This document shows positions 53,111 to 61,695 of a stretch of DNA of 64,000 bases, piece after piece; within the stretch, counting starts at the first letter, position 1; each line of letters starts with the position of its first letter. Location of the stretch: the NCBI GenBank assembly GCA_021776455.1, contig JAJFFX010000009.1, positions 27,414 to 91,413 on the forward strand, given 5' to 3'. Under the pieces are notes generated by a model. That model did no database searches and was not told the origin of the DNA. It saw nothing but the letters and a program-made list of their open reading frames with translations. This DNA comes from Hyphococcus sp. (GTDB taxonomy: Bacteria; Pseudomonadota; Alphaproteobacteria; Caulobacterales; Parvularculaceae). Both the position numbers and the translations under genes were made by a program.

Positions 53111-56100
53111 TTACCAGTTAAAATCCTCTGCATAGCCCATATCTATTAACGCCTGACCGTATCGCGTTTTGAATATCTCGTGTACCTTTGGCGTAAAACG
53201 ATCTTTCCAAGGACCACTGTGCGTGTTTGCGCTAGTGCGCGTGAAGTCGATTCCCGCTATATCGGGCACTTCAAGAAACGCCGCGATACGCGTCAGGTAT
53301 TCTTTCGGGCTTTTTGAAAAGTCCTCCATCTTGATCGTTAATATTCGATCGTCATCAAAAGGGCATAGAACTTGATCTTCAATAACCTGCTTGGAGATAT
53401 TGTCGAGCTCATAAAGCAGGCCGGCTTCCTCAGGTAGTTCTCGCAAAATAGGCTGATCGTTTTTTAATTGAGTCCACACCCAGCCATTCAGTTCGGTGTG
53501 GTGATCTCCTTTATGATGAAAATAATTGGACACCAACACTTGGCGCGGATCGCGCAATATGCGTACGCCCTTCCAATCGGGCGCGGTCTTTTTAATTTTG
53601 TCGAGCGACCTTTCCGTAGCGTTTGCAAACAAGACAACATCGCGGCCACTTTCACCGAATTTCTTAAAATCAATATTGCAAAGATCAAGGTCGTCCATCC
53701 GTGAATAATGGAAAGGGGGATTAGAAATTTCGTACTTTCGCACCTGGGCGCCTACCATCGCTGCGATTTGCAAAAAAATCTCATTGCGGAAGAACCGTGA
53801 TCCGCATTTGTGATGCCCGAACAATACAATACATGATGGCGCATTCGGATAACGAATGCCGCCAATCTGGCGCTCTCCTGCGACAATGCGCTCACGCAGA
53901 CGGTTTGTGCTAGCAATCTGAGAACCAAGATCAGTTTGCAACCGGCCATCGACTGCTTTTAGTTTCTGCGTGAGTGAAACAATATTTTCTTTTAGGGATT
54001 TCTCAGCGATTTCCGACGTAGACCGCGCCTCCGCAATGCCTGATTTAAATGATGTGACGCTTTCGTTGAGAGCGGATTTCAATGTCCTATTTTCGGCACT
54101 CTCGACTTCTAGCCGGACATTGAGCTCCCGGATATTTTGGCCCTGAGCGCGAACGCTTTGATCAAGCAAAGCCTGGGTTTGTGCATCGGCAGTTTTGCCT
54201 AAGTCGATACGCAACTTGCTTGCGTCGATACGCAACTTGCCTAAATCGATGTGCAGTCGCGCCGTTTCGTTAGCTAACGTTTTTATATGCTGATAGGTGC
54301 GCAACCCAATATACAAGATCGCGAATATCGCTGTGGCAAAGGCGGCAAAACCCCAAATCGCGATGCGGTATGAGGCCAATGCCGGCAAGAGCCCAGCCGC
54401 GGCAATTGATGCAATGGCGAAAATTAAAGGCGCCGTCCAGATACGTCTGTTCCACAACCCGCGGGCGGCGCTCCTAACGAAGAGCAGGGCGTTGAATATA
54501 CGCGGTGACTTTTTACGTATTTTCTCACCAACCGAGGCGTTAATCAGACGTGGATGTTTTGGCGGTACAGGCGTTTTTTTTACTTCTGGCGTCTGCACTT
54601 TCTCAGCTTGCGAGACGGCGGCGGCGTGCGTAGGAGCTTTGGGCGTCTGCGCCCTCGCAGGCTGCGAAAGCGTAGTGGCCTGTGTTGGTGCTTGATATCT
54701 TTTGGTGAGCGCTTCAAATGCCGCGCTTACCGCGCCATAGCCCGGATCTTGTTTGAAGGCGAGGAAATTCCCCCACGCAGTCGAACTGATGTCGACGCTG
54801 GGAAAGGGCAAAACCCTTCGCCATTCGTGGCGAATGCCATAACGAATGATCGGATGCCATTCGCAAATGTAGACTGTATAGCCTCGATCATTCAGATAAT
54901 TGGCAATGTCGCGCCATGTGTGACCGAGGGGTACGGTTTTGGCGTCTTCGAATTCGCACTCAATCACGTCCGGCTTCATGAAATCCCACGGAACGCCCTT
55001 TAGGACCGAGAAATCGAACCCTTCGACATCGATTTTAAGAAAATCGATCTTTTGGATATTTCGCTCGGCGATGATGTCGGTGATCGTCGTGACATCGACA
55101 CACGAATCTTTCGTGTGTGATGGTCGGAAGGCGTGGAGTCCGCTAATTCCTGTACTTTCCTCTGAAGAAAAAAATGATGCGCCATGCGCTGGTTTGTCAC
55201 TCACCGCTCGCGTATCGATTGTCACATTCTCGGCGTTTCGATACCGCCCCAAGAGTTTTTGGCGATTATTTGCATCGGGTTCGAAGCAATGAATTGTCCA
55301 GCCAAGCTTATGGAAATAGCTCGACGACGTGCCGAAATGTGCACCAACGTCGATGAGCGTATGCTCCCTCCCTTTATGGCGTGAAAGAAGGTGGGCGACG
55401 ACATTTGTTTCGTCCACATGGGCGTGATCGTCGCGTTCATATTCTATAAGGTCCGGAATTTCAGTTATCGGCGTTACTGAACTCACATCAAAGCTCGCAT
55501 TTGCAAGCCTTGTATTGAGTGCAGGCGTCAAAACCATATCGATCAGCGCCGCCCAAGAATTTTCTTTCAAATAATTTTGCCGTGCTTCGGTAATATTATC
55601 TTTGTATGTATCATAGGCTTTTGCTATTCGCCGAATCGCCGCGGCGAGGTCGTCTGTGCTGTCTTTGGCGACAACACCGAAGCCGCCTTTGTCCACCACA
55701 TCGCTTAGCCAAGTGCCGTTCAAGACGACGACAGGGCGGCCAAGAAGCATCGTATCAATGAGGAGGCCGGAAGTACGTTCGGAAAACCCTGACGCGCGAT
55801 ACGGCAATACGACAATATCAGCGCCGCTCAAAAATTGAGCGAATGCTTCATCGTTCATATCCTCTTTTGAGACAATGGCCCGCTGCGATTCAATAGATTC
55901 AAGTGCGCGTTGCATGGCAGGGTCAGGCCGTCGTCCAGCGCGCGCGCGAACGATGCATTGCAGGTTTTCCGGCACATCCTTGAGCAGATTGACGCAAGCA
56001 GCGGTGAGATCAAAACCCTTGTCGGCCAGCATACCTCCAGGGAACAAAACAGTCATCGGGTCAGATGCTGGCGTCAGAGCTGTTTGTGAATGATATTCGG

Positions 56101-57886
56101 CTTCATCGTCGCTGAATGTTGCGCTTGGGTGGGGCGCGACGGGGAGCATAACGCCGGTTGCTTCGTAAAGCCCCTTTTGGAACTGCGGCGTCGGCGCCGT
56201 CAAACTGATACGGTCAGATGAAGAAATCTCTTTTAAAAAAGACGCCCATTTCTTTCTAAAAGCCGCACTTTTATATTCAATAAAGCTTGTGAAAAAAAGA
56301 TTGACGTTGGCGTCAACGAAATCGAATTCAGCTAAAACGTCATGAATTATTTTGACATGATCAAGGCTGCCACAATAAAAATAGAGCATTGCGCGGCTGT
56401 CCGCAGAGCGCGGGTTTTGCATCAAGGCTTCACGAAACTCAAATTCGAATTTCGCAAGCTCTTCCAGCGCGGGGCCTTTCGGACGGTTGCCTATTGTCCA
56501 GGAATGGCTCGAGAACGTTTTGTGAAATGGCCATACGAGAGTATTTGTATCCTCGTCGAAATCTTTGTTGCCCATTATTGAAAATTTGAGGCCGCGACGC
56601 TTAGCCTCTTCAGCCAATCGCCCGTCATAGGAAAGAAAATGACCAAAATTATCTAAGGCGTCCGGGTCAATCGATATGAGCTCCGTATAAGTTTTTTCCA
56701 TATCCGGCTCATCAAAACGTTTAACGCCGTCGACCGAACGCGACGCAAGCGAAGGAATATGCGAAGGCGTGTGATTGGTGATGCGTTTGCCGAGCTGTTC
56801 GGCGGCGTTAATCCATGAGGCAAGGGTTTCGCAATGTGTCTGATAATAATCGTCATAGTCGATATTGAAAAAACCCGGATGGGCCTGTTTAATATCGACC
56901 ATTTCATCGTTGAATTGCGAAGCTTTATCGTGGCTCCAAAAATAGCTGTTGGCCTTTAGCGGACGGCCATCGCACCCGAAGATATTGATGTCCTCAAAGA
57001 AAGTCGCGGCAAGAGGCAACAAAAACAGGGTCAGCACATTGGCCGTTGACGTGACATGAAAAGATTGCGTCAGGTCAAGGTTGGGCGATGGCGCGGTCTC
57101 GAATGGAAGGGCTGCAATCCGGTCGGAAAAACGTTCCGGCAGGTGCTGTTGGTAGATGTGATAGTCACGCATCGGGACGATGAGATCTGATTCATAGCGG
57201 TCAAGCGCGCGTATGAGGTCTTTGCGGAATGCGCTGGCGTAGCTTGATGGGCCGGCGTGGAAAATCGGATCGGCCACAACGATGAGCGGCGGCTTCAGCC
57301 GGTCTAGTAGTTCATAATTGCGCACCATGCTGTTGCAGGCGATGGAAATGCCGTCTGAGAAGTCATAGCGTTTTGCCTCGGCGAGGCCTGGGCCCGTTCC
57401 AAAAATATATCCGATATTGCTTGAGCTGCGTTGACAGATGCGATCGAAGATTTTTCTTGATCGCTCCAAATATGCCTCTTGTAGGCCTTTGAATTGTTTG
57501 CTGAACATTAAATAATATGACCCTGCACCGCGCAGCTGTTCATGGTCTATATTGATTGTGGTTTTGTTTTTGAGCTTGGGGTCGGGCGCATTCGGTTGTT
57601 CAGGATCGACGGCCCATCGAAAAATAGCGTCCGCGCTTTCAATGTATTCTTTAAGATGATTATCATCGGTCACCGTGATTAGTGATATTGGAATGTCGCC
57701 AACAAGCTGGCTGACATCCTTGTCAAGAAATCCGGGAACTGCGCCTACCTCTATAGCGTCCGACTTTCGCAGAAGAACAACCTCCGAGATTTCATTCCGA
57801 AACGGATAAAGATACCAATGAAGGCGGAAAAAATGGTCGGTCAGGGCATTCGAATTACTAAAAACCGGGAAAAAGAGAAGTTTCAT
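53111..57886 (-). CDS. 1591-residue fusion: DUF115-like, GT-B glycosyltransferase, FkbM methyltransferase, coiled coil, sulfotransferase
   Basis: Domains in order. Residues 1-150: unrecognised. 150-375: DUF115/MptE-like, with YIFGTGPGLAEA, IACNSMVRNYELLD and IVVADPIFHAG. 400-780: GT-B glycosyltransferase of GT4 type (VLFPGGMLADKGFDL, ADIVVLPYRASGFSERTSGL). 840-1045: FkbM methyltransferase (LIDVGAHFGTSSSY, IDFLKIDVEGFDFSVLKG). 1065-1112: Pro/Ala/Gln linker. Two membrane helices at about 1150-1170 and 1175-1195, then a coiled coil to about 1343. 1350-1591: sulfotransferase with a PAPS 5' loop (VLFGHHKCGSRFFRNE) and a 3' site (VRILRDPRQVLVSNYF). The reading frame is unbroken. It faces the AT-rich membrane gene, and the repeat copy at 57951 lies behind its start. 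A glycan-modifying multi-enzyme is the best reading; substrates are unknown. Confidence 0.82.
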   Translation of the reverse strand: MKLLFFPVFSNSNALTDHFFRLHWYLYPFRNEISEVVLLRKSDAIEVGAVPGFLDKDVSQLVGDIPISLITVTDDNHLKEYIESADAIFRWAVDPEQPNAPDPKLKNKTTINIDHEQLRGAGSYYLMFSKQFKGLQEAYLERSRKIFDRICQRSSSNIGYIFGTGPGLAEAKRYDFSDGISIACNSMVRNYELLDRLKPPLIVVADPIFHAGPSSYASAFRKDLIRALDRYESDLIVPMRDYHIYQQHLPERFSDRIAALPFETAPSPNLDLTQSFHVTSTANVLTLFLLPLAATFFEDINIFGCDGRPLKANSYFWSHDKASQFNDEMVDIKQAHPGFFNIDYDDYYQTHCETLASWINAAEQLGKRITNHTPSHIPSLASRSVDGVKRFDEPDMEKTYTELISIDPDALDNFGHFLSYDGRLAEEAKRRGLKFSIMGNKDFDEDTNTLVWPFHKTFSSHSWTIGNRPKGPALEELAKFEFEFREALMQNPRSADSRAMLYFYCGSLDHVKIIHDVLAEFDFVDANVNLFFTSFIEYKSAAFRKKWASFLKEISSSDRISLTAPTPQFQKGLYEATGVMLPVAPHPSATFSDDEAEYHSQTALTPASDPMTVLFPGGMLADKGFDLTAACVNLLKDVPENLQCIVRARAGRRPDPAMQRALESIESQRAIVSKEDMNDEAFAQFLSGADIVVLPYRASGFSERTSGLLIDTMLLGRPVVVLNGTWLSDVVDKGGFGVVAKDSTDDLAAAIRRIAKAYDTYKDNITEARQNYLKENSWAALIDMVLTPALNTRLANASFDVSSVTPITEIPDLIEYERDDHAHVDETNVVAHLLSRHKGREHTLIDVGAHFGTSSSYFHKLGWTIHCFEPDANNRQKLLGRYRNAENVTIDTRAVSDKPAHGASFFSSEESTGISGLHAFRPSHTKDSCVDVTTITDIIAERNIQKIDFLKIDVEGFDFSVLKGVPWDFMKPDVIECEFEDAKTVPLGHTWRDIANYLNDRGYTVYICEWHPIIRYGIRHEWRRVLPFPSVDISSTAWGNFLAFKQDPGYGAVSAAFEALTKRYQAPTQATTLSQPARAQTPKAPTHAAAVSQAEKVQTPEVKKTPVPPKHPRLINASVGEKIRKKSPRIFNALLFVRSAARGLWNRRIWTAPLIFAIASIAAAGLLPALASYRIAIWGFAAFATAIFAILYIGLRTYQHIKTLANETARLHIDLGKLRIDASKLRIDLGKTADAQTQALLDQSVRAQGQNIRELNVRLEVESAENRTLKSALNESVTSFKSGIAEARSTSEIAEKSLKENIVSLTQKLKAVDGRLQTDLGSQIASTNRLRERIVAGERQIGGIRYPNAPSCIVLFGHHKCGSRFFRNEIFLQIAAMVGAQVRKYEISNPPFHYSRMDDLDLCNIDFKKFGESGRDVVLFANATERSLDKIKKTAPDWKGVRILRDPRQVLVSNYFHHKGDHHTELNGWVWTQLKNDQPILRELPEEAGLLYELDNISKQVIEDQVLCPFDDDRILTIKMEDFSKSPKEYLTRIAAFLEVPDIAGIDFTRTSANTHSGPWKDRFTPKVHEIFKTRYGQALIDMGYAEDFNW
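54203..54261 (-). repeat. 21-bp tandem repeat inside the fusion's coiled coil
   Basis: GTCGATACGCAACTTGC occurs exactly at 54203-54219 and 54224-54240 (period 21 bp), followed by a diverged third unit. It encodes the heptads LHIDLGK, LRIDASK and LRIDLGK (residues 1211-1231). The in-frame period means copy changes would lengthen or shorten the coiled coil without a frameshift. Confidence 0.85.
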
Positions 57887-57950
57887 TTTGTGATCAGACC
57901 GAGCGTTTTGTAGGGTGATATAAATTCCATGTGCATTAGCAACATACTCT

Positions 57951-57978
57951 AGCTGTTTGGTCCCGGGAAGTGATGGCT
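57951..57978 (+). repeat. Right copy of 28-nt direct repeat flanking the glycan island
   Basis: AGCTGTTTGGTCCCGGGAAG then TGATGGCT. Differs from 42030-42057 only at positions 3 and 9. Recognisable integrase sequence ends at about this repeat, as expected if the repeat marks an insertion or recombination junction. Confidence 0.8.
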
Positions 57979-58517
57979 TGGATTCTCGTAGAACCGTTCG
58001 GGTTCACCGGTCCAGCCGCAGGAAAGGCCGTATCGGATGACTGAGCCAATAACGACTTTGAGCCTTCGCGCCGTCTCAAACGTCCACGCGCCTCAACCTT
58101 GCGCAGCGCTTTCAAACTGGTTGGGGCATTGATGGCGGCAACTGGCGTCGCGCCAAATTCGGCGCAAGCCATATAAACACCCAGCGATTTTTCTTAAGGG
58201 TGACGGCGTGCGGCCCTCCCTTGCCTGCTTTTCAAGATAATAGCGCGCCAACCGGTCAAAGGTCTGCTCACGTTCACGCAACTGGTTCTCTCGCGTTCGC
58301 TTCTTTTCCTCGCCGAGGTCCGGCCCTTCTGCGGTCATCTCTCTTGCGAATTCTCGCGCCTTTTTTGCTTTTTCTGCAGGGCAACGCCCGAACGACAGAA
58401 GCTTCTCCTTAGCTTCGAGCCTATGGGGCTGATCAGAAAATGAACCCCGCCGCCATCCGAAAGCTTGTATGGCTTCTTTTTGGGCGGTGCGTTCTTGATT
58501 TGAAGAGCTGATAGCAT
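57979..58517 (-). pseudogene. Decayed P4-type tyrosine integrase (DUF4102)
   Basis: Three fragments on the minus strand read as one broken integrase. The first, from ATG 58517, has KKPYKLSDGGGVHFLISPIG, the DUF4102 N-terminal signature. A frameshift and an apparent loss of about ten residues lead to EKLLSFGRCP, PDLGEEKKRTRENQ and FDRLARYYLEKQA. A second frameshift returns to the first frame for TPVAAINAPTSLKALRKVEARGR. Similarity then stops at about the 57951 repeat, so the catalytic Arg-His-Arg-Tyr part is missing. Its place next to tRNA-Thr is the normal one for this class. Confidence 0.88.
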
Positions 58518-58658
58518 TTGAGTGCATCGCCAATTTGAGGAATCACGAATACCCCCAACTTTAAAGGGCGTATTTGGATGACGTAAGATAAAAAATATGC
58601 TTAACGCATTATTATTGCTTAATTATTGGATGAATGTGGATGTTAAAAAATTCTGCAC

Positions 58659-58734
58659 TGGTGCCGCATAGGTGACTCGAACACCTGACCCCGTCATTAC
58701 GAATGACGTGCTCTACCAACTGAGCTAATGCGGC
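58659..58734 (-). tRNA. tRNA-Thr (anticodon CGT)
   Basis: The minus strand folds as a complete tRNA. The acceptor GCCGCAT pairs with ATGCGGC, the D-arm is AGCTCAGTTGGTAGAGC, the anticodon stem CGTCA/TGACG encloses TTCGTAA (anticodon CGT), and the T-arm is AGGTGTTCGAGTCACCT. ACCA, including an encoded CCA, ends it. It reads codon ACG. Its 3' end faces the integrase remnant 142 bp away, making it the likely attachment site of the island. Confidence 0.97.
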
Positions 58735-58811
58735 CCAATTCTTCAACGAGGCCGCGTCATAGCTTGGCCGCGAACGATCTGCAAGCCAGTATACCTAGTG
58801 GCGGACACAGA

Positions 58812-61238
58812 TTAGGTCCGCAAAACCCCGCCGGTTGCTTTTGTCGCCTGCGCGACAACCTTGGCGGCGATCACTTCGATTTCCTCATCGGTGAGGGTTT
58901 TGTCCTGCGGTTGAATGGTGACCTCGACGGCAAGTGATTTCTTGCCATCGTCAACGCCCTTGCCACGATAAACGTCAAACAGCCGAACCCCGGTAATCAA
59001 TTTTTTCTCGGCGCCCTGCACTGCCTTTAACAGCACTGCAGCAGCGACATCTTCGTCTACGACAAACGCAAAGTCCCGGGTTAACGCCAAAAGCTCCGAT
59101 GCGTTGAGCGCGGGCCGCGTTTTGGTCGGCTTTTTCTTCGGCGTTGGGATCGCGTCGAGGAAAACCTCAAACCCGTGCACCGGACCGTCAATGTCCATCG
59201 CCTTCAATACGCCCGGATGCAACTCGCCAAAATGCGCCAGCACTTTCGGGCCGAGACGCAACACGCCGGCGCGGCCCGGATGGTACCAAGGCGGAGCATC
59301 ATTGCTCGCCTGCAGGCTCGCCAAAGGCGCGCCTGCAGCCTCAAGCGCCACAAGCGCGTCGGTTTTTGCAACAAACGCATCGGCTGGCGTGGCCATGCCT
59401 TGCCAATGTCGCGGCGGGTTTGACCGCCGCGCGCCGGCGGCGACATTCGTCTGCGCATCAGGCGCGTCACCCCGATAAATCGGCGCGACTTCAAACAGCG
59501 CCAGATCGTTGCGGCCATGATCGGCATTGCGTTGAAGCGCGGCGGTAAGGTTTGGCAGAATTGACGGACGCATCGCCGCAAGGTCGGAAGAAATCGGGTT
59601 GGCGAGGATCAGCCCTTGCGCCTTCAGCCAGTCCTCGCCGCCCTGCTGGGCTTGCGGGCAGAACAGCGCCGCGGCGCGCGCATCCATAAACGACCAGGTG
59701 ACAACTTCATGAAGGCCATGCGCGGCAAGCGCGCGGCGCGCCAACCGGCGACGGTCCTGCGACAGCGTTAGCTTCGGCATTTCAACGGCGGCGCGTTGCG
59801 GCAACATCTGCGTTGGCAGATGCTCAAACCCGATAATGCGCGCTATTTCCTCAACCAGATCGGCCTTGCCGCCAATGTCCGGACGCCAGCTCGGCGCCGT
59901 GACCTGCCACGGATCGGACTTGGCGACGGCAAAGCCCAGCGCGGTCAAAATGCGCTCGCAATCTTGTGGCGAGACCTCCATGCCGGTGAGGCGTGCAACC
60001 TCCGATGGCGGGAACAGAACAACATGGTCAGCCTGCGGAATATTCCCGGCAAGCCCGGCCTCGCTGGGGACGCCGCCACACATATCCATAACCAGCCGCG
60101 TCGCCATTTCTAGCCCGGGCATGACAAAGGCCGGATCAACGCCGCGCTCGAAACGATAGCGCGCATCGGAGTTGATGCCGGTTTTGCGGCCCGTTTTGGC
60201 GGTCCGCAGGGGATCGAAGCAAGCGCATTCGATGAACACCCTCGTGGTCTCGGGCGTGCAGCCGGTGCTCTCGCCGCCCATCACCCCGCCAAGCCCTAAA
60301 ACGCCGTTGTCATCGGCGATCACCGTCATGGTCTCGTCGATCGCGTACTCCTTGCCATCCAGCGCAAGGAAGGCCTCACCGCACTCACCAAGCCGGGCGT
60401 GGATTTCGCCCTTCAATTTGTCGGCGTCATAAACATGCAGCGGCCGCGCGCGGTCGTAGGACATATAATTTGTGATATCGACCAGCGCGTTGATCGGGCG
60501 CAGACCAATGGCGCGCAACTTGTCCTGCAACCATTGTGGGCTGGGGCCGTTCTGAACGCCCTTGATAATGCGCCCCGTAAAAGCCGGGCAGGCGCCTTGC
60601 GTCTGTTCAGAAAACCGCAGCCCTATTTTTTGCGCGCAGGGGAACGCGCCTTTAACCGGTTGCGGTTGCGGTGTGATCAACTTGCCGAGCCCCGCGGCGG
60701 CAAGATCGCGCGCGACGCCGTTGATGCCATTCGTGTCCGGACGATTGGGCGTCACCTCAAAGTCTATCACCGGATCATTAACGCCGAGCCACCCGGCCAC
60801 GGGATCGCCGATAGCCGCCGCCGCCGGCACCTCGATAATACCGTCATGATCGTCGCCAAGCTCCATCTCGCGCGCCGAACACATCATGCCAAAGCTTTCA
60901 ACGCCTCGGATCTTCGCCTTCTTAAGCGTAACGTCGATGCCCGGAACATAGGCGCCTACCGGCGCATAGGCAATTTTGATCCCCTTGCGCGCATTCGGCG
61001 CGCCGCAGACGATTTGCATCTCGCCGTCTTTGGTGGCGACGCGGCAAACCTTCAGCTTGTCGGCGTCAGGATGTTTGTTAGCTTCCAGCACCTCGCCAAT
61101 CGTGAACGCCGCTAGCCGCTCGGCCGGGTTTTCGACTTCCTCAACCTCAAGCCCAACGGAGACCATCGCCGCAACGATGTCGTCGAGACTGGCGTCCGAT
61201 TCGAGGTGCTCTTTGAGCCAACTAAGCGTGAATTTCAT
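58812..61238 (-). CDS. pheT: Phenylalanyl-tRNA synthetase beta subunit
   Basis: PheT forms the alpha2-beta2 enzyme with PheS and contains the editing site. The 808-residue protein opens with MKFTLSWLKEHLESDASLDD, has the EMAP/tRNA-binding domain (HPDADKLKVCRVATKDGE near residue 56), and ends with the ferredoxin-fold anticodon-binding domain (VFRDVYRGKG-like LFDVYRGKGVDDGKKSLAV and EIEVIAAKVVA). Length is full for the family. It lies behind a DUF302 gene on the same strand, not directly after pheS as usual. Confidence 0.97.
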   Translation of the reverse strand: MKFTLSWLKEHLESDASLDDIVAAMVSVGLEVEEVENPAERLAAFTIGEVLEANKHPDADKLKVCRVATKDGEMQIVCGAPNARKGIKIAYAPVGAYVPGIDVTLKKAKIRGVESFGMMCSAREMELGDDHDGIIEVPAAAAIGDPVAGWLGVNDPVIDFEVTPNRPDTNGINGVARDLAAAGLGKLITPQPQPVKGAFPCAQKIGLRFSEQTQGACPAFTGRIIKGVQNGPSPQWLQDKLRAIGLRPINALVDITNYMSYDRARPLHVYDADKLKGEIHARLGECGEAFLALDGKEYAIDETMTVIADDNGVLGLGGVMGGESTGCTPETTRVFIECACFDPLRTAKTGRKTGINSDARYRFERGVDPAFVMPGLEMATRLVMDMCGGVPSEAGLAGNIPQADHVVLFPPSEVARLTGMEVSPQDCERILTALGFAVAKSDPWQVTAPSWRPDIGGKADLVEEIARIIGFEHLPTQMLPQRAAVEMPKLTLSQDRRRLARRALAAHGLHEVVTWSFMDARAAALFCPQAQQGGEDWLKAQGLILANPISSDLAAMRPSILPNLTAALQRNADHGRNDLALFEVAPIYRGDAPDAQTNVAAGARRSNPPRHWQGMATPADAFVAKTDALVALEAAGAPLASLQASNDAPPWYHPGRAGVLRLGPKVLAHFGELHPGVLKAMDIDGPVHGFEVFLDAIPTPKKKPTKTRPALNASELLALTRDFAFVVDEDVAAAVLLKAVQGAEKKLITGVRLFDVYRGKGVDDGKKSLAVEVTIQPQDKTLTDEEIEVIAAKVVAQATKATGGVLRT

Positions 61239-61279
61239 TATTGCTTTCTCAACAAAACAAGCGGCTTCAAACGCGCCAT

Positions 61280-61663
61280 CTACAGCCCCTCCACAACCCG
61301 TGTCAGCGCCTCTTTCACCGGACCGGCGATATCGGCAAGGCCGGGGTTTTCAACCGCCTGCATCGAGGCGACAGGGTCCACCGCTGCGACTTCGACGCCG
61401 TTATCGGTTTGCTGAACGGTGACATTGCAAGGCAGCATGACGCCAATTTTATCTTCAGCCATCAGCGCCTTGTGGGCCATTTTTGGGTTGCAGGCGCCGA
61501 GAATACGATAGGGACGAAAATCGACATCGATTTTCTTCTTCAAGGTCGCTGCGACATCAATATCGGTGAGCACGCCAAAGCTTTCAGCCTTCAAGGCGTC
61601 GATCACGCGCGCAATGACGGCGTCAAAATCTCCGGCGACGGTTTTTGAAATGTAATAGGTCAT
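61280..61663 (-). CDS. DUF302 protein between pheS and pheT
   Basis: The 127-residue protein matches DUF302. It has TYYISKTVAGDFDAVIARVI and KAESFGVLTDIDVAATLKKK near the N-terminus, then YRILGACNPKMAHKALMAED and KIGVMLPCNVTVQQ with a conserved Cys in each. The two cysteines are typical for the family and may bind copper or a thiol, but the function is not established. It sits 32 bp behind pheS and 41 bp before pheT, interrupting the usual adjacent pair. Confidence 0.92.
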   Translation of the reverse strand: MTYYISKTVAGDFDAVIARVIDALKAESFGVLTDIDVAATLKKKIDVDFRPYRILGACNPKMAHKALMAEDKIGVMLPCNVTVQQTDNGVEVAAVDPVASMQAVENPGLADIAGPVKEALTRVVEGL

Positions 61664-61695
61664 AGCGGCTTGTTCCTTTTTCCTGCGTCATACCA

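Larger units (their letters stand above)
42030..58658. mobile_element. Probable genomic island: glycan locus next to tRNA-Thr with decayed integrase
   Basis: The segment is bounded on the right by tRNA-Thr(CGT) and a decayed P4-type integrase just downstream of it, and internally by direct repeats at 42030 and 57951. Its gene content (nucleotide-sugar, glycosyltransferase, membrane and fusion proteins) and lower GC in parts differ from both flanks. I did not find the expected second copy of the tRNA 3' end, so the true left boundary is uncertain. Confidence 0.6.

Noticed and set aside
42000-58734. CRISPR array or defence system within the island
   Set aside because: No regularly spaced repeats with unique spacers and no Cas, restriction or toxin-antitoxin genes are visible; the island genes are glycan-related.
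60399-61115. Plus-strand ORF of 238 codons opposite pheT
   Set aside because: Shadow of pheT with no recognisable feature.
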